Notes under the pieces: model-generated
Databases searched by the model: none
Seen by the model: only the letters and a program-made list of their open reading frames with translations
Told to the model about the DNA's origin: nothing
Origin: Anderseniella sp963700895
GTDB lineage: Bacteria; Pseudomonadota; Alphaproteobacteria; Rhizobiales; Aestuariivirgaceae
Direction of reading: 5' to 3'
Assembly: GCA_963700895.1 (NCBI GenBank)
Contig: CAVOZI010000016.1
Location: forward strand, 587,060 to 651,059
Length of the DNA: 64,000 nucleotides
Made by a program: the position numbers and the translations under genes
Shown here: piece by piece, positions 18,590 through 27,734 of the stretch
How positions within the stretch are numbered: the stretch's first letter is position 1
Layout: each line of letters begins with the position of its first letter

Positions 18590-19747
18590 CTACGCGCTCA
18601 ACCCCTCCACCAGCTTCCCCAGCATCTTGTCGCACGCCGCCATTTCGCTCTCGGCGATGTACTCGTCCGGCTTGTGGGCCACGGCGATGGAGCCCGGTCC
18701 GCACACCACCGTGGGAATGCCCAGCCGGTTCTGGAACAGCCCGCCCTCTGTGCCGAAGGCGATCTTGCCGGTGGAGTTGCCCCCGGTCAGCGACTTCACG
18801 TAGTTGACCACGTCCGAGTCCGGCGGGGTGTCCAGCGCCGGGTAGTGCGTGCCCGGCTGGAAGCTGATGTCCGCGCCCGCAAACACCTTGCGCGCCTCGG
18901 CCACCAGTGCTGCGGCCCTGGCGTGGATGCGCGCCACCAGCGCCGCCGGGTCGTCGGCCGGCAGGTGGCGGATCTCGTATTCGAAGGTCGCCAGGTTCGG
19001 CACGATGTTGAGCGTCTCGCCGCCGTGCAGGTTGCCCGCGTGCAGCGTGGTGTAGGCCACGTCATAGTCGCCGTCGCGCAGGCCCGTCGCGGCCACCTCG
19101 GCCTGAATGGCGCGGATCTCGTTGATCAGGTCGATGGCCAGGTGCACCGCGTTGATGGCGGTGGGCGCCAGCGACGAGTGCGCCTCAAGGCCAACGCACC
19201 GCACCTTCTCGCCCGCCTTGCCCTTGTGCGCGGTCACCACCTGCATCAGCGTCGGCTCTCCGATGATGCAGCAGCGCGGTTTCGGCGTGACCGGCTCCAG
19301 CAGGTCGATCAGCCGCCGCACGCCAACGCAGCCGATCTCCTCGTCATAGGAAAAGGCAAAGTGAATAGGCGCGGAAAGCTTGTCGCGGCGGCGCGACATT
19401 TCAGGCGCCATGGCGAGGCAGCAGGCAATGAAGCCCTTCATGTCCGCCGTGCCGCGGCCATACAGCCGGCCCGCCTCGCGGCGCATCACGAACGGGTCCG
19501 ACGACCAGGCCTGTCCCTCCGTGGGCACCACATCGGTATGGCCGGACAGCACCACGCCGGGCACGTCTTCCGGCCCGATGGAGGCATAGAGATTGGCCTT
19601 GCGGCCGTCCTCGGATGGCGCGCGCAGCAGCCGGAAGCCCAGCGGTTCCAGCAGCCCGCACACATGGTCGATCAGCGCGAGATTGCTCTCGCGGCTGACC
19701 GTGTTGAAGGAGATGAGCTTGTCGAGGTGGGCGATGCTGTCGGTCAT
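18590..19747 (-). CDS. argE: Acetylornithine deacetylase / M20 deacylase
   Basis: A 385-residue M20-family metallohydrolase that removes the acetyl group from N-acetylornithine in arginine synthesis. Dizinc-site motifs are present: GHTDVVPTEGQAWSSDPF, GRGTADMKGF, the general base Glu pair in YDEEIGCVGVRR, IGEPT, and the terminal His in SIAVAHKPDEY. ATG 19747 is the start; the open frame continues upstream over the next gene in another frame. Because it sits in an amine-catabolism neighbourhood rather than with arg genes, another N-acyl amino acid could be the true substrate. Confidence 0.88.
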   Translation of the reverse strand: MTDSIAHLDKLISFNTVSRESNLALIDHVCGLLEPLGFRLLRAPSEDGRKANLYASIGPEDVPGVVLSGHTDVVPTEGQAWSSDPFVMRREAGRLYGRGTADMKGFIACCLAMAPEMSRRRDKLSAPIHFAFSYDEEIGCVGVRRLIDLLEPVTPKPRCCIIGEPTLMQVVTAHKGKAGEKVRCVGLEAHSSLAPTAINAVHLAIDLINEIRAIQAEVAATGLRDGDYDVAYTTLHAGNLHGGETLNIVPNLATFEYEIRHLPADDPAALVARIHARAAALVAEARKVFAGADISFQPGTHYPALDTPPDSDVVNYVKSLTGGNSTGKIAFGTEGGLFQNRLGIPTVVCGPGSIAVAHKPDEYIAESEMAACDKMLGKLVEGLSA

Positions 19748-19763
19748 GAGACCTGAAGAGCTA

Positions 19764-20399
19764 TCACGCCGCGCGGGCCGCCGCCACTGCCGCGTTGCGC
19801 AGCGGCACCCGCACGCCGGCCTGCACCGTCTCCGGCTTGTAGGGCGGCCGCGCAAACACCTCGCGCACCATCGGCTCGAAGAATTCGAGCGGCAGCGTGT
19901 CGTAGTCCGGGTCAAAGCTGGCCTGGTCCCAGAACTCGCAGAAGTCGACGCAGGACGGGTAATAGGGGCTGCCGGCAAACTTCTCGCGCTCGTGCTGGTT
20001 CCAGCCATAATGGTGGGCGTAATAGACCATCTGGAACGCCGCGTGGTGCTGCACCGACCACACCACCTCCTCGCGCATGTAGGGGCGGATGATGGCGGCA
20101 GCGAACTCGTCATGGTTCTGCGGAGCGAGGCCGTCGCCGATATTGTGCAACAGCGCCCCCACCACCCAGTCGATGTCGGCCCCGTCGCGCCAGGCGCGGG
20201 TGGCGGACTGCAGGCCGTGCTGCAGCCGGTTGATCTTGTAGCCCTCCAGCGTCTCATCCGCCTGGTCGCGCATGGCCTTCAGGATGCGGTCCGGCGTCAT
20301 CTTCAGGAATGGTTCCTCGAGCTCGCGCAGCATCAGGTATTCATCGCGGGTGCCGTCCTTCATCTGGGTGAAGGACACGGTTTTCGAGTGTTCGTTCAT
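19764..20399 (-). CDS. HD-domain protein with His-Asn in place of His-Asp
   Basis: A 211-residue protein of the HD superfamily, upstream of argE on the same strand (16-base gap). His61 and His85 are 24 residues apart, as in the PhnZ/MIOX group of diiron HD oxygenases, and HH at 118-119 and several later Asp residues are present. The residue after His85 is Asn86 (codon 20142-20144), where the HD motif needs Asp; Asp89 four residues on could take over. The conserved C-terminal block PDYDTLPLEFFEPMVREVFARP marks a widespread uncharacterised family. It is either a hydrolase or an oxygenase; substrate unknown. Confidence 0.8.
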   Translation of the reverse strand: MNEHSKTVSFTQMKDGTRDEYLMLRELEEPFLKMTPDRILKAMRDQADETLEGYKINRLQHGLQSATRAWRDGADIDWVVGALLHNIGDGLAPQNHDEFAAAIIRPYMREEVVWSVQHHAAFQMVYYAHHYGWNQHEREKFAGSPYYPSCVDFCEFWDQASFDPDYDTLPLEFFEPMVREVFARPPYKPETVQAGVRVPLRNAAVAAARAA

Positions 20400-20521
20400 G
20401 GGTGGCGGGCTTCCTGCAGCGGGCGTTTGACGCTGCCAGAGTGATCCGCCGCGGCGCGGTTGTAAAGTGCCTGGGCCGGGCAGGTGGACGCTGCCGGTTG
20501 ACTTGAGCCCATCACGGCGCG

Positions 20522-21532
20522 ATGAAGGAGCGGGCGGCCTTCGGAGACTCGAGACGTTTGACCACACCGCAGAACTTCGCCGAATGGGCAGCGCGCGCCG
20601 CCGCGCCCCGGCCGCTGGCGCTGGACTGGCCAAAGTCGCCGTTTGCCGCCTGCGTGGTGACAGTGGCGACCGGCTACCCGCCAGGGGTGCTGAAACCGCT
20701 GGTCCTGTCGCTGCGGGCGCACTGTGACGCACCGCTCGTCATCGCCACGGACCGGGGCGACGAGCTTGCACGCGCCTTTCCCGATGCCGGGCTGGTGATC
20801 TTCCCCGTCGCGCCGGCGCAAGGCTACCGGCCCTATCCGGCGCTGGCGCGCATCGAGTTCTACCTGCAGATCCTCGCCTCGTTGCCCGAAGGCGTTGAGC
20901 GGCTGCTGCTGGTGGACAGCCGTGACGTGCTGTTCCAGGTCGATCCCTTCGCCGGGCTGAAGCATGCAAGCCTGGAGTTCTTCGACGAGAACGACGACAC
21001 GGCGAGCTGGACGCTGGCCACCACCAACGGCCGCTGGGCGCGCCTGATGCTGCCGCGTCCGCTCAGCCGCGCGCTGGAGGGCAAGCCCATCGTCAATGGC
21101 GGCGTCATCGCCGGTACGCCGCAAGGCATCGCCGCCATGTGCGGCGCCAAGCTGGACATCGGCCTCGCCACCCACGAATGGACCAAGCACACCACCGGGC
21201 TGGACAACATCTCCACCAACGTGGTGGCGCATGGGCGCGTGGCGCCAGGCGCGGAGGTGACGCGCAACCACACCCACGTCGCCAACGTCTACCGCGACAC
21301 GGCCATGACGGTGACGGTCGATGGCCGCATCGCCAGCCCCGGCGGCCGCATCTGCCCCATCGTGCACATGTACGACCGCCGCCCGGACCTGCTGGCCCAC
21401 GTCAACGCCACTTTCGGCGTGGACGGCGGCGGCCTGGTACTGGGCCACGACCGCTCGCTGAAGCGCGCGCAACCCTTCGCCAACACCCGCCACTGGATGA
21501 AGCTGGCCCGCATCAGGATGATGGGAAGGTAG
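20522..21532 (+). CDS. Glycosyltransferase-like protein (GT-A fold type)
   Basis: A 336-residue protein beginning a nucleotide-sugar-like fold at AACVVTVATGYPPGVLKPLVLSL. The motif RLLLVDSRDVLFQVDPF resembles the strand-loop carrying the metal-binding DxD of GT-A glycosyltransferases (here DSRD). Later VNGGVIAGTPQGI is also typical of such enzymes. No membrane segment is seen. The far 3' end (about 21463-21532) is matched by a decayed copy at about 24365-24433 in the same reading frame, so a related gene once lay nearby. Donor and acceptor are unknown. The start may be slightly later than ATG 20522. Confidence 0.7.
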   Translation: MKERAAFGDSRRLTTPQNFAEWAARAAAPRPLALDWPKSPFAACVVTVATGYPPGVLKPLVLSLRAHCDAPLVIATDRGDELARAFPDAGLVIFPVAPAQGYRPYPALARIEFYLQILASLPEGVERLLLVDSRDVLFQVDPFAGLKHASLEFFDENDDTASWTLATTNGRWARLMLPRPLSRALEGKPIVNGGVIAGTPQGIAAMCGAKLDIGLATHEWTKHTTGLDNISTNVVAHGRVAPGAEVTRNHTHVANVYRDTAMTVTVDGRIASPGGRICPIVHMYDRRPDLLAHVNATFGVDGGGLVLGHDRSLKRAQPFANTRHWMKLARIRMMGR

Positions 21533-21621
21533 GGAGCTTTCGGGCTTTCAGGGGCGCCAACTCAGCCTGTCACTTCACGGCTGTTCTGGCCTGCTTGCAA
21601 TCCTGTGGCGAGCAAGACGAG

Positions 21622-21996
21622 TCAGAATGCGGCCTTCCATTGCTCGGTGTCCACGAACCAGCGTTCTTCAATGACCAGTCCGTCATCGTTGAACTTGAAC
21701 AGCACGGCACATTGGGAGCCGCCGGGAATCTTGTCTGCCGTGAATTCGATGACGTTGACGATTTCGCCTTCACCGGGGCAATAGCGCAGATCCTTGATGT
21801 CAAAGCCGGGCGGCAGGGCTGCCCCGATATTGTCAAGGGCTGACCTGAAAGCCGCGCGACCCTTCAGAACGTCGTCCTGTCCCGGCAGAACGAATATCAT
21901 GTCATCGGCGTAGTAGCTGGCGAGCTTGTCCATTTCGCCTGCAGCAAGTGCTGCCCATCCGGCTTTCAGGTCCTCAATGTTTCTTGTCGTAGCCAT
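21622..21996 (-). CDS. SnoaL-like / NTF2-fold protein
   Basis: A 124-residue protein with the nuclear-transport-factor-2 fold pattern: N-terminal helix (LKAGWAALAAGEMDKLASYYADDMIFVLPG), a loop with LKGRAAFRSAL, then beta strands ending in FKFNDDGLVIEERWFVDTEQW. ATG 21996 is preceded by AAAGGAGT on the minus strand. Members are ketosteroid-isomerase-like enzymes, polyketide cyclases or binding proteins; which one is not clear. It lies 58 bases downstream of an MFS transporter and is probably co-transcribed with it. Confidence 0.8.
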   Translation of the reverse strand: MATTRNIEDLKAGWAALAAGEMDKLASYYADDMIFVLPGQDDVLKGRAAFRSALDNIGAALPPGFDIKDLRYCPGEGEIVNVIEFTADKIPGGSQCAVLFKFNDDGLVIEERWFVDTEQWKAAF

Positions 21997-22054
21997 GGCT
22001 TGAACTCCTTTCGGTTTGGGTGGTCGGCTTTCGAAGGTTGCTTGTGTGTGTTGC

Positions 22055-23221
22055 TCAAGTGGTTGCGCTGATGCGGGAAAGGTGGCGGAAGCCCAGCAGC
22101 AGGGCCGCGCTTGCGCCGAGCATGGCGGTGCCGAGGTCGAAAGCGATTGATATGTGGCCAGTCGCTTCGGCCATCCTGCCGGCAACGAGCGGTCCCAGAA
22201 CGACGACCAGATAATAGATCGAGTAGAATATGCCCATGCCGGTGGCACGGTTGGCCGGAGCCAGTATCCGCGACGGCAGGCTCATGATCGGACCGGCAGA
22301 AATGCCCGCAACGGCGCCCAGAAGTACAAAACTCAGGAAGACCAGTTCAGTGCGCGCAGCAGCGAAGAGCGCAATGCCGAACAGCAGCAGTCCGGTAGCC
22401 AGAACGGCGTCGTTGCGGCCTACGCGGTCCGCAAGAATGCCGCCCAGGGGTACTGAGACAGCAACCAGCCAAAGCACGATACTGGTGACTGAACTGGCTG
22501 CCGTGGCTGTCCATCCCTTTTCTGCCAGCATGGCCGGGGCAAATCCGAAGATCATGCCCAGTGCTGCGTTGTAAAGGCCCCAGATCAGACCGGCGCAGAC
22601 AATGCCCGCAAGCGGTGCGCCGCCAAGACGGGATGCCTGGCTCGCCGCCGGTCCGGCGTCGGCTTTTGGGGCGGGCTGATAGGCGAAGGCCAGCGCGGCG
22701 AAGCCTGCCGCCACCAGGCATACGACGCCAAGCAATGCGATCGTCAGACTTGCTGCTGCCGCCAGCGCGGGCAACAGCAACAACGCCAACGCAATGCCGA
22801 ACGGCCACGAGTTCACGAAGATGCCCATGGCCGTCGCAATCTCGCGGCCGGCGAACCAGTCCGTCAGCATCTTCGTCATGAGCACGTTCAGCAAGACGCC
22901 ACCGACCCCGGCCAGCAGGCGGCCTGCGATCTGAATTTCCCAGCTTGCGGAAGCCAGCACCATGAGGCCTCCGGCCATCATCATGAGCAGGCCCCAGAGG
23001 ACCACGCGTTTCTCTCCGAACCGCTTGCCCAGTTCGCCTCCCGGATAGGCGATGACCACGCCCGGCGCGAAGTAGAGCCCTATCAGCAGGCCGATATCGG
23101 CGATGCCAAAGCCGTACTCCTTCATGATGAAGGGAGACAGCGCGGCCACTGCCTGGAACTGGAAGGCCATCGTCATTCGAACGCCGAACAACAAGGCCAG
23201 GACCTGCCAGCGATTGCTCAT
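22055..23221 (-). CDS. Major facilitator superfamily transporter
   Basis: A 388-residue permease with about 12 membrane segments. The cytoplasmic loop 2-3 signature is visible as GGELGKRFGEKRVV (between segments 2 and 3), and an equivalent GGILADRVGRNDAV lies in the second half. The type resembles CynX/NarK-like exporters or small-anion carriers. ATG 23221 is used. It is divergent from the LuxR-GAF regulator, which is likely to control it; the substrate is unknown. Confidence 0.88.
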   Translation of the reverse strand: MSNRWQVLALLFGVRMTMAFQFQAVAALSPFIMKEYGFGIADIGLLIGLYFAPGVVIAYPGGELGKRFGEKRVVLWGLLMMMAGGLMVLASASWEIQIAGRLLAGVGGVLLNVLMTKMLTDWFAGREIATAMGIFVNSWPFGIALALLLLPALAAAASLTIALLGVVCLVAAGFAALAFAYQPAPKADAGPAASQASRLGGAPLAGIVCAGLIWGLYNAALGMIFGFAPAMLAEKGWTATAASSVTSIVLWLVAVSVPLGGILADRVGRNDAVLATGLLLFGIALFAAARTELVFLSFVLLGAVAGISAGPIMSLPSRILAPANRATGMGIFYSIYYLVVVLGPLVAGRMAEATGHISIAFDLGTAMLGASAALLLGFRHLSRISATT

Positions 23222-23311
23222 GTTCCATTTGCCCCGTGATGCAGCCTGTCGGCACAACTGCCGTGGCCAGTATCAACAAGGCTAGCCGGGCAGTGCAGGG
23301 GACACTATCGA

Positions 23312-24235
23312 ATGGCTGCAGTATTCACGGCTTGCATCTGCAGTAATTTCTATACAGCATTTGCCCCATGGCAGGGCGTGGCAGCCGGCGCTGACTGGCG
23401 CATGGCTGTCGCGAAAGGGAAGGAGCGAGTTTTGCTGGACGGTACCTTGAGTCCACGGGAACTCGAGATTGCAAAGGCTTACGCGACTGGTCAGACCTAT
23501 CACCAGATCGCAAGACACCTGCATATCGCGCCGTCCACCGTGCGGACCCACCTTGCCGCCATCTACAGAAAGCTCGGCGTATCATCGAAGATCGAATTGC
23601 ATGACATTCTCAGCGGAGCAACCGGGGTCCGCATACTCGACGCCGAGGAAAGGGATGCGCTCGTCTCTGAACTGGCGCTTAGCCTCGAAGAAGCGATAAG
23701 CCGGGAACGGGCGCTCGGCCAGGTTTTGAGAATCATCAGCCGGTCTCAAGGCCACCTTGCAGAGGTGATCTCCTCGGTCCTCGATTACGCGCTCGAACTG
23801 TGCGACGCGGAGTTCGGAATCCTTTTCGAATATTCCGACCGGGCAGGGTACAAGGCGGCCTATACAAGGGGTATCCCGTCGGCCTTTGAAGACTGGCTGG
23901 CTGATCAGGGATCATTTCACGTCAGCCCGCAAACCGGCCTGGGCAGGCTCCGGTCCACCATGGACGTGATCAACATTGCCGACGTCAGATCGGAGGCCGT
24001 CTACAGGACAGGCGATCCGCTGCGCTATGCCACGGCTGATCTGGGTGGAGCCCGTTCGTTTACCGCCATTCCCATGCAGGCTGGGGACCGGTTGATCGGA
24101 GCATTTACAATCTACCGGCAGACCGTGCGGCCGTTTGACAGCAAGACGCTTGAGGTTGCGCGCATGTTCGCCGACCAGAGCGTCATCGCCATAGAGAATG
24201 CACGCCTCATCGGTCAGTCGCGGAAGGCTGGTTGA
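23312..24235 (+). CDS. LuxR-type helix-turn-helix regulator with GAF domain
   Basis: A 307-residue protein. LuxR/FixJ DNA-binding domain at about residues 45-95 (LSPRELEIAKAYATGQTYHQ, then IARHLHIAPSTVRTHLAAIYRKLGVSS), followed by a GAF domain at about 150-300 that ends in SVIAIENARLIGQ. A second start at ATG 23402 would shorten it by 30 residues and is equally plausible. Having the DNA-binding domain first is unusual for LuxR regulators; this order is known from longer proteins in which GAF is followed by a kinase or cyclase. Here the protein stops right after GAF, so it may be a truncated form. Divergent from the MFS gene. Confidence 0.82.
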   Translation: MAAVFTACICSNFYTAFAPWQGVAAGADWRMAVAKGKERVLLDGTLSPRELEIAKAYATGQTYHQIARHLHIAPSTVRTHLAAIYRKLGVSSKIELHDILSGATGVRILDAEERDALVSELALSLEEAISRERALGQVLRIISRSQGHLAEVISSVLDYALELCDAEFGILFEYSDRAGYKAAYTRGIPSAFEDWLADQGSFHVSPQTGLGRLRSTMDVINIADVRSEAVYRTGDPLRYATADLGGARSFTAIPMQAGDRLIGAFTIYRQTVRPFDSKTLEVARMFADQSVIAIENARLIGQSRKAG

Positions 24236-24334
24236 CGCCTGGCACGCCAGGCCGTTCGGCAAGACTGCATCCCGGCCTTGCCGTGTCTTCATTGTCACTC
24301 ACCTCTTGGAGATTGAACGGCGGTGCGCGCCGTT

Positions 24335-24433
24335 CGCCCGGTGCTGGCCGGACCCGCTAGCTACCGCGCGCAACCCTCCGCCAACACCTGCCACTGGCTG
24401 AAGCTGGCCTGCATCAGGGTGATGGGCCGGCAG
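24335..24433 (+). pseudogene. Decayed 3' end of a glycosyltransferase-like gene
   Basis: A remnant that in one frame reads VLAGPASYRAQPSANTCHWL then KLACIRVMGR, against VLGHDRSLKRAQPFANTRHW then MKLARIRMMGR at the end of the gene at 20522-21532. DNA identity over about 69 bases (24365-24433) is close to 87 percent by eye. The stop codon of the intact gene (TAG) is CAG here, and no upstream part of the gene is present. It lies in a 344-base gap (24236-24579) with no other supported feature. Confidence 0.7.
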
Positions 24434-24579
24434 CAGGACACTTGCGACATTCGCAGAAAACTCTTTGACCGCGCTTCCTGCAGGGCATTTGGGCGTGGCC
24501 TTTGATGACCAACAAGAGCAAATCCATTGCCAGTATCGCCATATGGTTGGCAGCCATGTCACTGCCTCTCCGTGCACTC

Positions 24580-25756
24580 CTATGTACGGATCGGTTCAAG
24601 AAGGCCAAAGATTTGGATTGGAGTCGCGAGTCCGCGCACGTGATGTAGTCCACGCGCGGCAAAAAGGTCCGGGGCGTGCTCAGCCACCGAGTCAGTGGCC
24701 AACACCTGGTCACCGGTAGACTTGGTAAGACCTTCAACCCGGCTGGCGACATTGACAGCGCCGCCGAGCACGGTGAAATCTAGTCTCCCCTCGCTGCCTA
24801 TGTTACCGTAGCTCACTTTCCCTGCATTGATCCCGATACCAATTTCTAGCCGCGATTTGCTCGCCGCGACCCGGCTTTCATTCAGCGTGGCAAGGCCATT
24901 CAGCACGCCTTGTGCAGCTATCGTGGCAGCCCGGCAGCAATTGGCGCGGTCTGCCGGCGTCGGGATCGGGAAGACCGAAAGGACTCCGTCGCCCATGAAC
25001 TTGAGCACGTCGCCGCCATTGCTTTCAACCGATCGCACGACCACTTCGAAATAATCGCCCAGTGCATCGAACAACTCTTCCTCAGTCCCCGCTTCGGAAA
25101 AAGCTGTGAAGCCGCGCAAGTCGGAAAACATTACGACAGCTTCAAGCGTGGTTCGCTCTCCGCGTTGGATTGAGCCGTTCCAGACCGCCTCTGACGGGCC
25201 ATCGCCAAGATAGGTACGCAACAGACTCCGGGTGGACTTGCGCATCGTGATGGGTTCCATCGCCGAAGACAATCCGGGCTTGGCAGCTTCGATCATCGCC
25301 AGATGCTTGTCAGCAAAACCCTCCGGGGCCCGCGTTGCAAACGTGCAGCCGTGCTGCGAACCGTCGCCGTAGTCGAGCAAGGTTGCATAATAGTCTGTGC
25401 CGCCCGCTTCGGCGAATTCGAGAAACGAAATGTGGTCCTTGCCGGAATCGAGTCCACGCAGAACTCTTGTGCAGTGCGCGCTGGTTTTTCAGGATGTATT
25501 CAAAGGCGCTGCCGATGTAGCCGTCGGTCAGCATCCGGGCGTGAGTGACATCGTAGCTTTCGGTGCCATCGGGCGTCCAGACCACGCCCCAGGCGATCAG
25601 CAACGGATTGGCGAAGCGCTGACCAATGTTGACCCGCCATAGCGGCACGCCGGCTTCAGTCAGCGTCGAACAGAATTGCGACACCACCTCGATTGGATCG
25701 CCTGAACGGCGACCTTCTGTCATCATCCATTGATTGAGCTTGGCAATGGCATCCAT
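24580..25756 (-). pseudogene. Class III adenylate/guanylate cyclase, frameshifted
   Basis: Two overlapping frames make one protein of about 391 residues. The N-terminal part starts at ATG 25756 (MDAIAKLNQWMMTEG) and reads well to EYILKNQRALHKS; the C-terminal part continues as LRGLDSGKDHISFLEF in the next frame to the stop at 24580-24582. Removing one base near 25462-25463 joins them. The cyclase domain is complete: FSDLRGFTAFSE (first metal Asp), GDVLKFMGDGVLSVFP (second metal Asp), and GIGINAGKVSYGNIGSEGRL with FTVLGGAVNVASR. The N-terminal half is the small sensor-like domain found in many rhizobial cyclases. Inactive unless the frameshift is a sequence error. Confidence 0.85.
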
Positions 25757-25884
25757 CCGATCAGAGTAGCGACAAGTGCAGGCCGCGCAAAGTCACGATC
25801 TGATGGCGCATGAAACAGTCGGAGTTGGAAAGAAGTGGCCCCGGCGCTACCGTTGGCGGCATGGAACTATGATGTCTTTGTCGG

Positions 25885-27085
25885 GTCTTGGCTGTGTGAA
25901 AACGCCTCCGGCGCGGGCGTTGGAGCTGGGACTGTCGGTTTGGGGGGGCTTGGAGACTGCTTTTCTCGGGAAACGGTTGAGAGTGACGTCCTGACATCCC
26001 GATCAAGGCACACGCGGTGGCTGAAGCGGCTTGAAGGCCGGGATTGGGGCGTTGAGGCGCCTGTCACGCCCTGATGGCCGCCATCAGCGGCTTGATGCCG
26101 ATGATGTTGATGACCCGCGTCAGATTGTAGGCCAGCACGCTCAAGGCCATCTCGGTGCGGACATTCTTGAGGCGCTTCATCAGGAAGTGGGTTGCACCCA
26201 TCCACATCTTGATGGTCCCGAACGGGTGTTCGACCGTCTCGCGGCGCTGGCGCATGGCTTGCGGGTTCTCATCGAGGCGCCGCTGCACCGCTTCCAGGAC
26301 CTCTTCGTGCTCCCACCGGGTGACCACCCGGTGTGTGCTTTGAGTGCAGCGGGTCTTCAGCGCGCAGGTCCGGCACTGCTTCGTCTCATATCGCCTGAGA
26401 TTGAGACCATCGCTTTGCCGCTTGTGAGAGACGAACGGCAGCGTCTGGCCAGCAGGACAGACATACACGTCGTGTTCAGCCACGTAGCGGAAGTCCTGTT
26501 TGCCGAACTGCCCCTTGGCCATCAGTCCGGACGTCACCGGCTTGGGCAGCGTGACGGTCACATCGATCTGGCTGCATTCGAAGAATCTGCTCGGAGTTGA
26601 AGTATCCCCGGTCGGCGACAACATCCAGTTCCTCAACGCCCAATGCCTGCTTGGCTTTTTGCGCCATTGCCACCAGCTGTGCACGGTCGCTGCCGGTCTG
26701 CACCACATCATGAGCAACAATCAGATGATGGTCAGTCTCCACTGCGGCTTGAACATTATAGCCGACCACCCCTGAGCCTCGGCCACTGGTCGCCATCGAG
26801 CGGGCATCAGGATCGGTCAGCGAGATCTGCCCGTCCCCTGCCTCTTGCATCTGTTGTTCGAGCGCCCTGAGACGGGCCATCTCCTCGCGCAGCCTGGAGA
26901 TCTTCTCATGCAGGCGGTCGACACGCGAACTGATCGCAGCGGTTGGGTCCTGGCGGTCGGCGGTGTCGAGTTGATGCAGATAGCGTGCGACGCTGTCCTC
27001 GATCTGTTGCATGCGTCGCGCCATCTTGGCCGTGGTGAAGTTCCGGTCCCGGTTGTTGACCGCCTTGAACTTCGACCCGTCCCCG
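25885..27085 (-). mobile_element. Degenerate IS1182-family insertion sequence
   Basis: Remnant of an IS1182-type element whose transposase is on the minus strand. Downstream of the transposase stop, near 25885-25910, the sequence CTTGGCTGTGTGAAAACG resembles the end sequences I associate with such elements, so the right boundary is probably there. The left end is missing: homology to transposase begins abruptly near 27085 and non-IS sequence follows. No target-site duplication could be found. Positions of both ends are approximate. Confidence 0.65.
26064..27085 (-). pseudogene. IS1182-type transposase, 5'-truncated and frameshifted
   Basis: The preserved part begins at GDGSKFKAVNNRDRNF (catalytic DGS-type block) and runs through ARRMQQIEDSVARYLHQLD, VGYNVQAAVETDHHLIVAHD and VVADRGYFNSEQI. 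The rest, DVTVTLPKPVTSG to KLKNVRTEMALSVLAYNLTR-like C-terminus, is in another frame; one extra base near 26582-26586 explains the break. About 150 or more N-terminal residues are absent. With truncation and frameshift this cannot make active transposase. Confidence 0.85.
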
Positions 27086-27137
27086 CTCGATTGTTTTGGG
27101 ATGCAAGGCCAGGGCCCAACCCTTAAGATAAGGCTGC

Positions 27138-27734
27138 ATGAACAAGGCCTTCGAGAACTGCGCAAGAACTTTCGCCCAGGCGGCCGCTACGGGTCAGTGG
27201 GAGGTTGCCGAAGCCGCTGCACGCAAGCTTGCCGGGCTCCAGCCTGACAATGCCTCGCTGCACTACAATCTGGGGCTGGTGCTGAGACGCCGTGGCCGGG
27301 AGATGGAGGCAACGGCGGCGCTGAATGAGGCGCTTCGACTTGACCCCGGCCACCACAATGCACGTTTTGAGCTGGGTTGCGCGCTGATTGAGACGGGCGA
27401 TCTTGCAGGTGCCGCTACCTGCCTTGACGATTATCTGAAGGCCAGCCCGAAAGACCTCGACGCGCGGTTGAATGCCGCTCGCATTGCCTTGAGGCTGGGC
27501 GACCTCGACAGTGCCGGGGAGCATCTCGGCCACTTGCCGCTAGAGAACGGCGATGTCCACCTGCTGAGGGCTGAACTGGCGCGGGAACGGGCCGACATAA
27601 ACGCCATGCGGCATCACCTGGCGGAGGCGGTGAGGCTTGAACCGGCGCAGAAGCCGGCTGCACTCAAGCTCGCGAACCAGGGGCCCGCAGGCCGCCTGCC
27701 GCTGGACAGCAGGAAACTCTTTGCATCGAGTTAG
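27138..27734 (+). CDS. Tetratricopeptide-repeat protein
   Basis: A 198-residue protein of helical repeats. At least three TPR-like units can be read: WEVAEAAARKLAGLQPDNAS, LHYNLGLVLRRRGREMEATA with ALNEALRLDPGHHN, and ARFELGCALIETGDLAGAAT with CLDDYLKASPKDLD. No signal peptide, so cytoplasmic. It starts only about 50 bases after the IS remnant, so its original promoter may have been replaced. It converges on the next gene with a 4-base overlap. Partner unknown. Confidence 0.78.
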   Translation: MNKAFENCARTFAQAAATGQWEVAEAAARKLAGLQPDNASLHYNLGLVLRRRGREMEATAALNEALRLDPGHHNARFELGCALIETGDLAGAATCLDDYLKASPKDLDARLNAARIALRLGDLDSAGEHLGHLPLENGDVHLLRAELARERADINAMRHHLAEAVRLEPAQKPAALKLANQGPAGRLPLDSRKLFASS

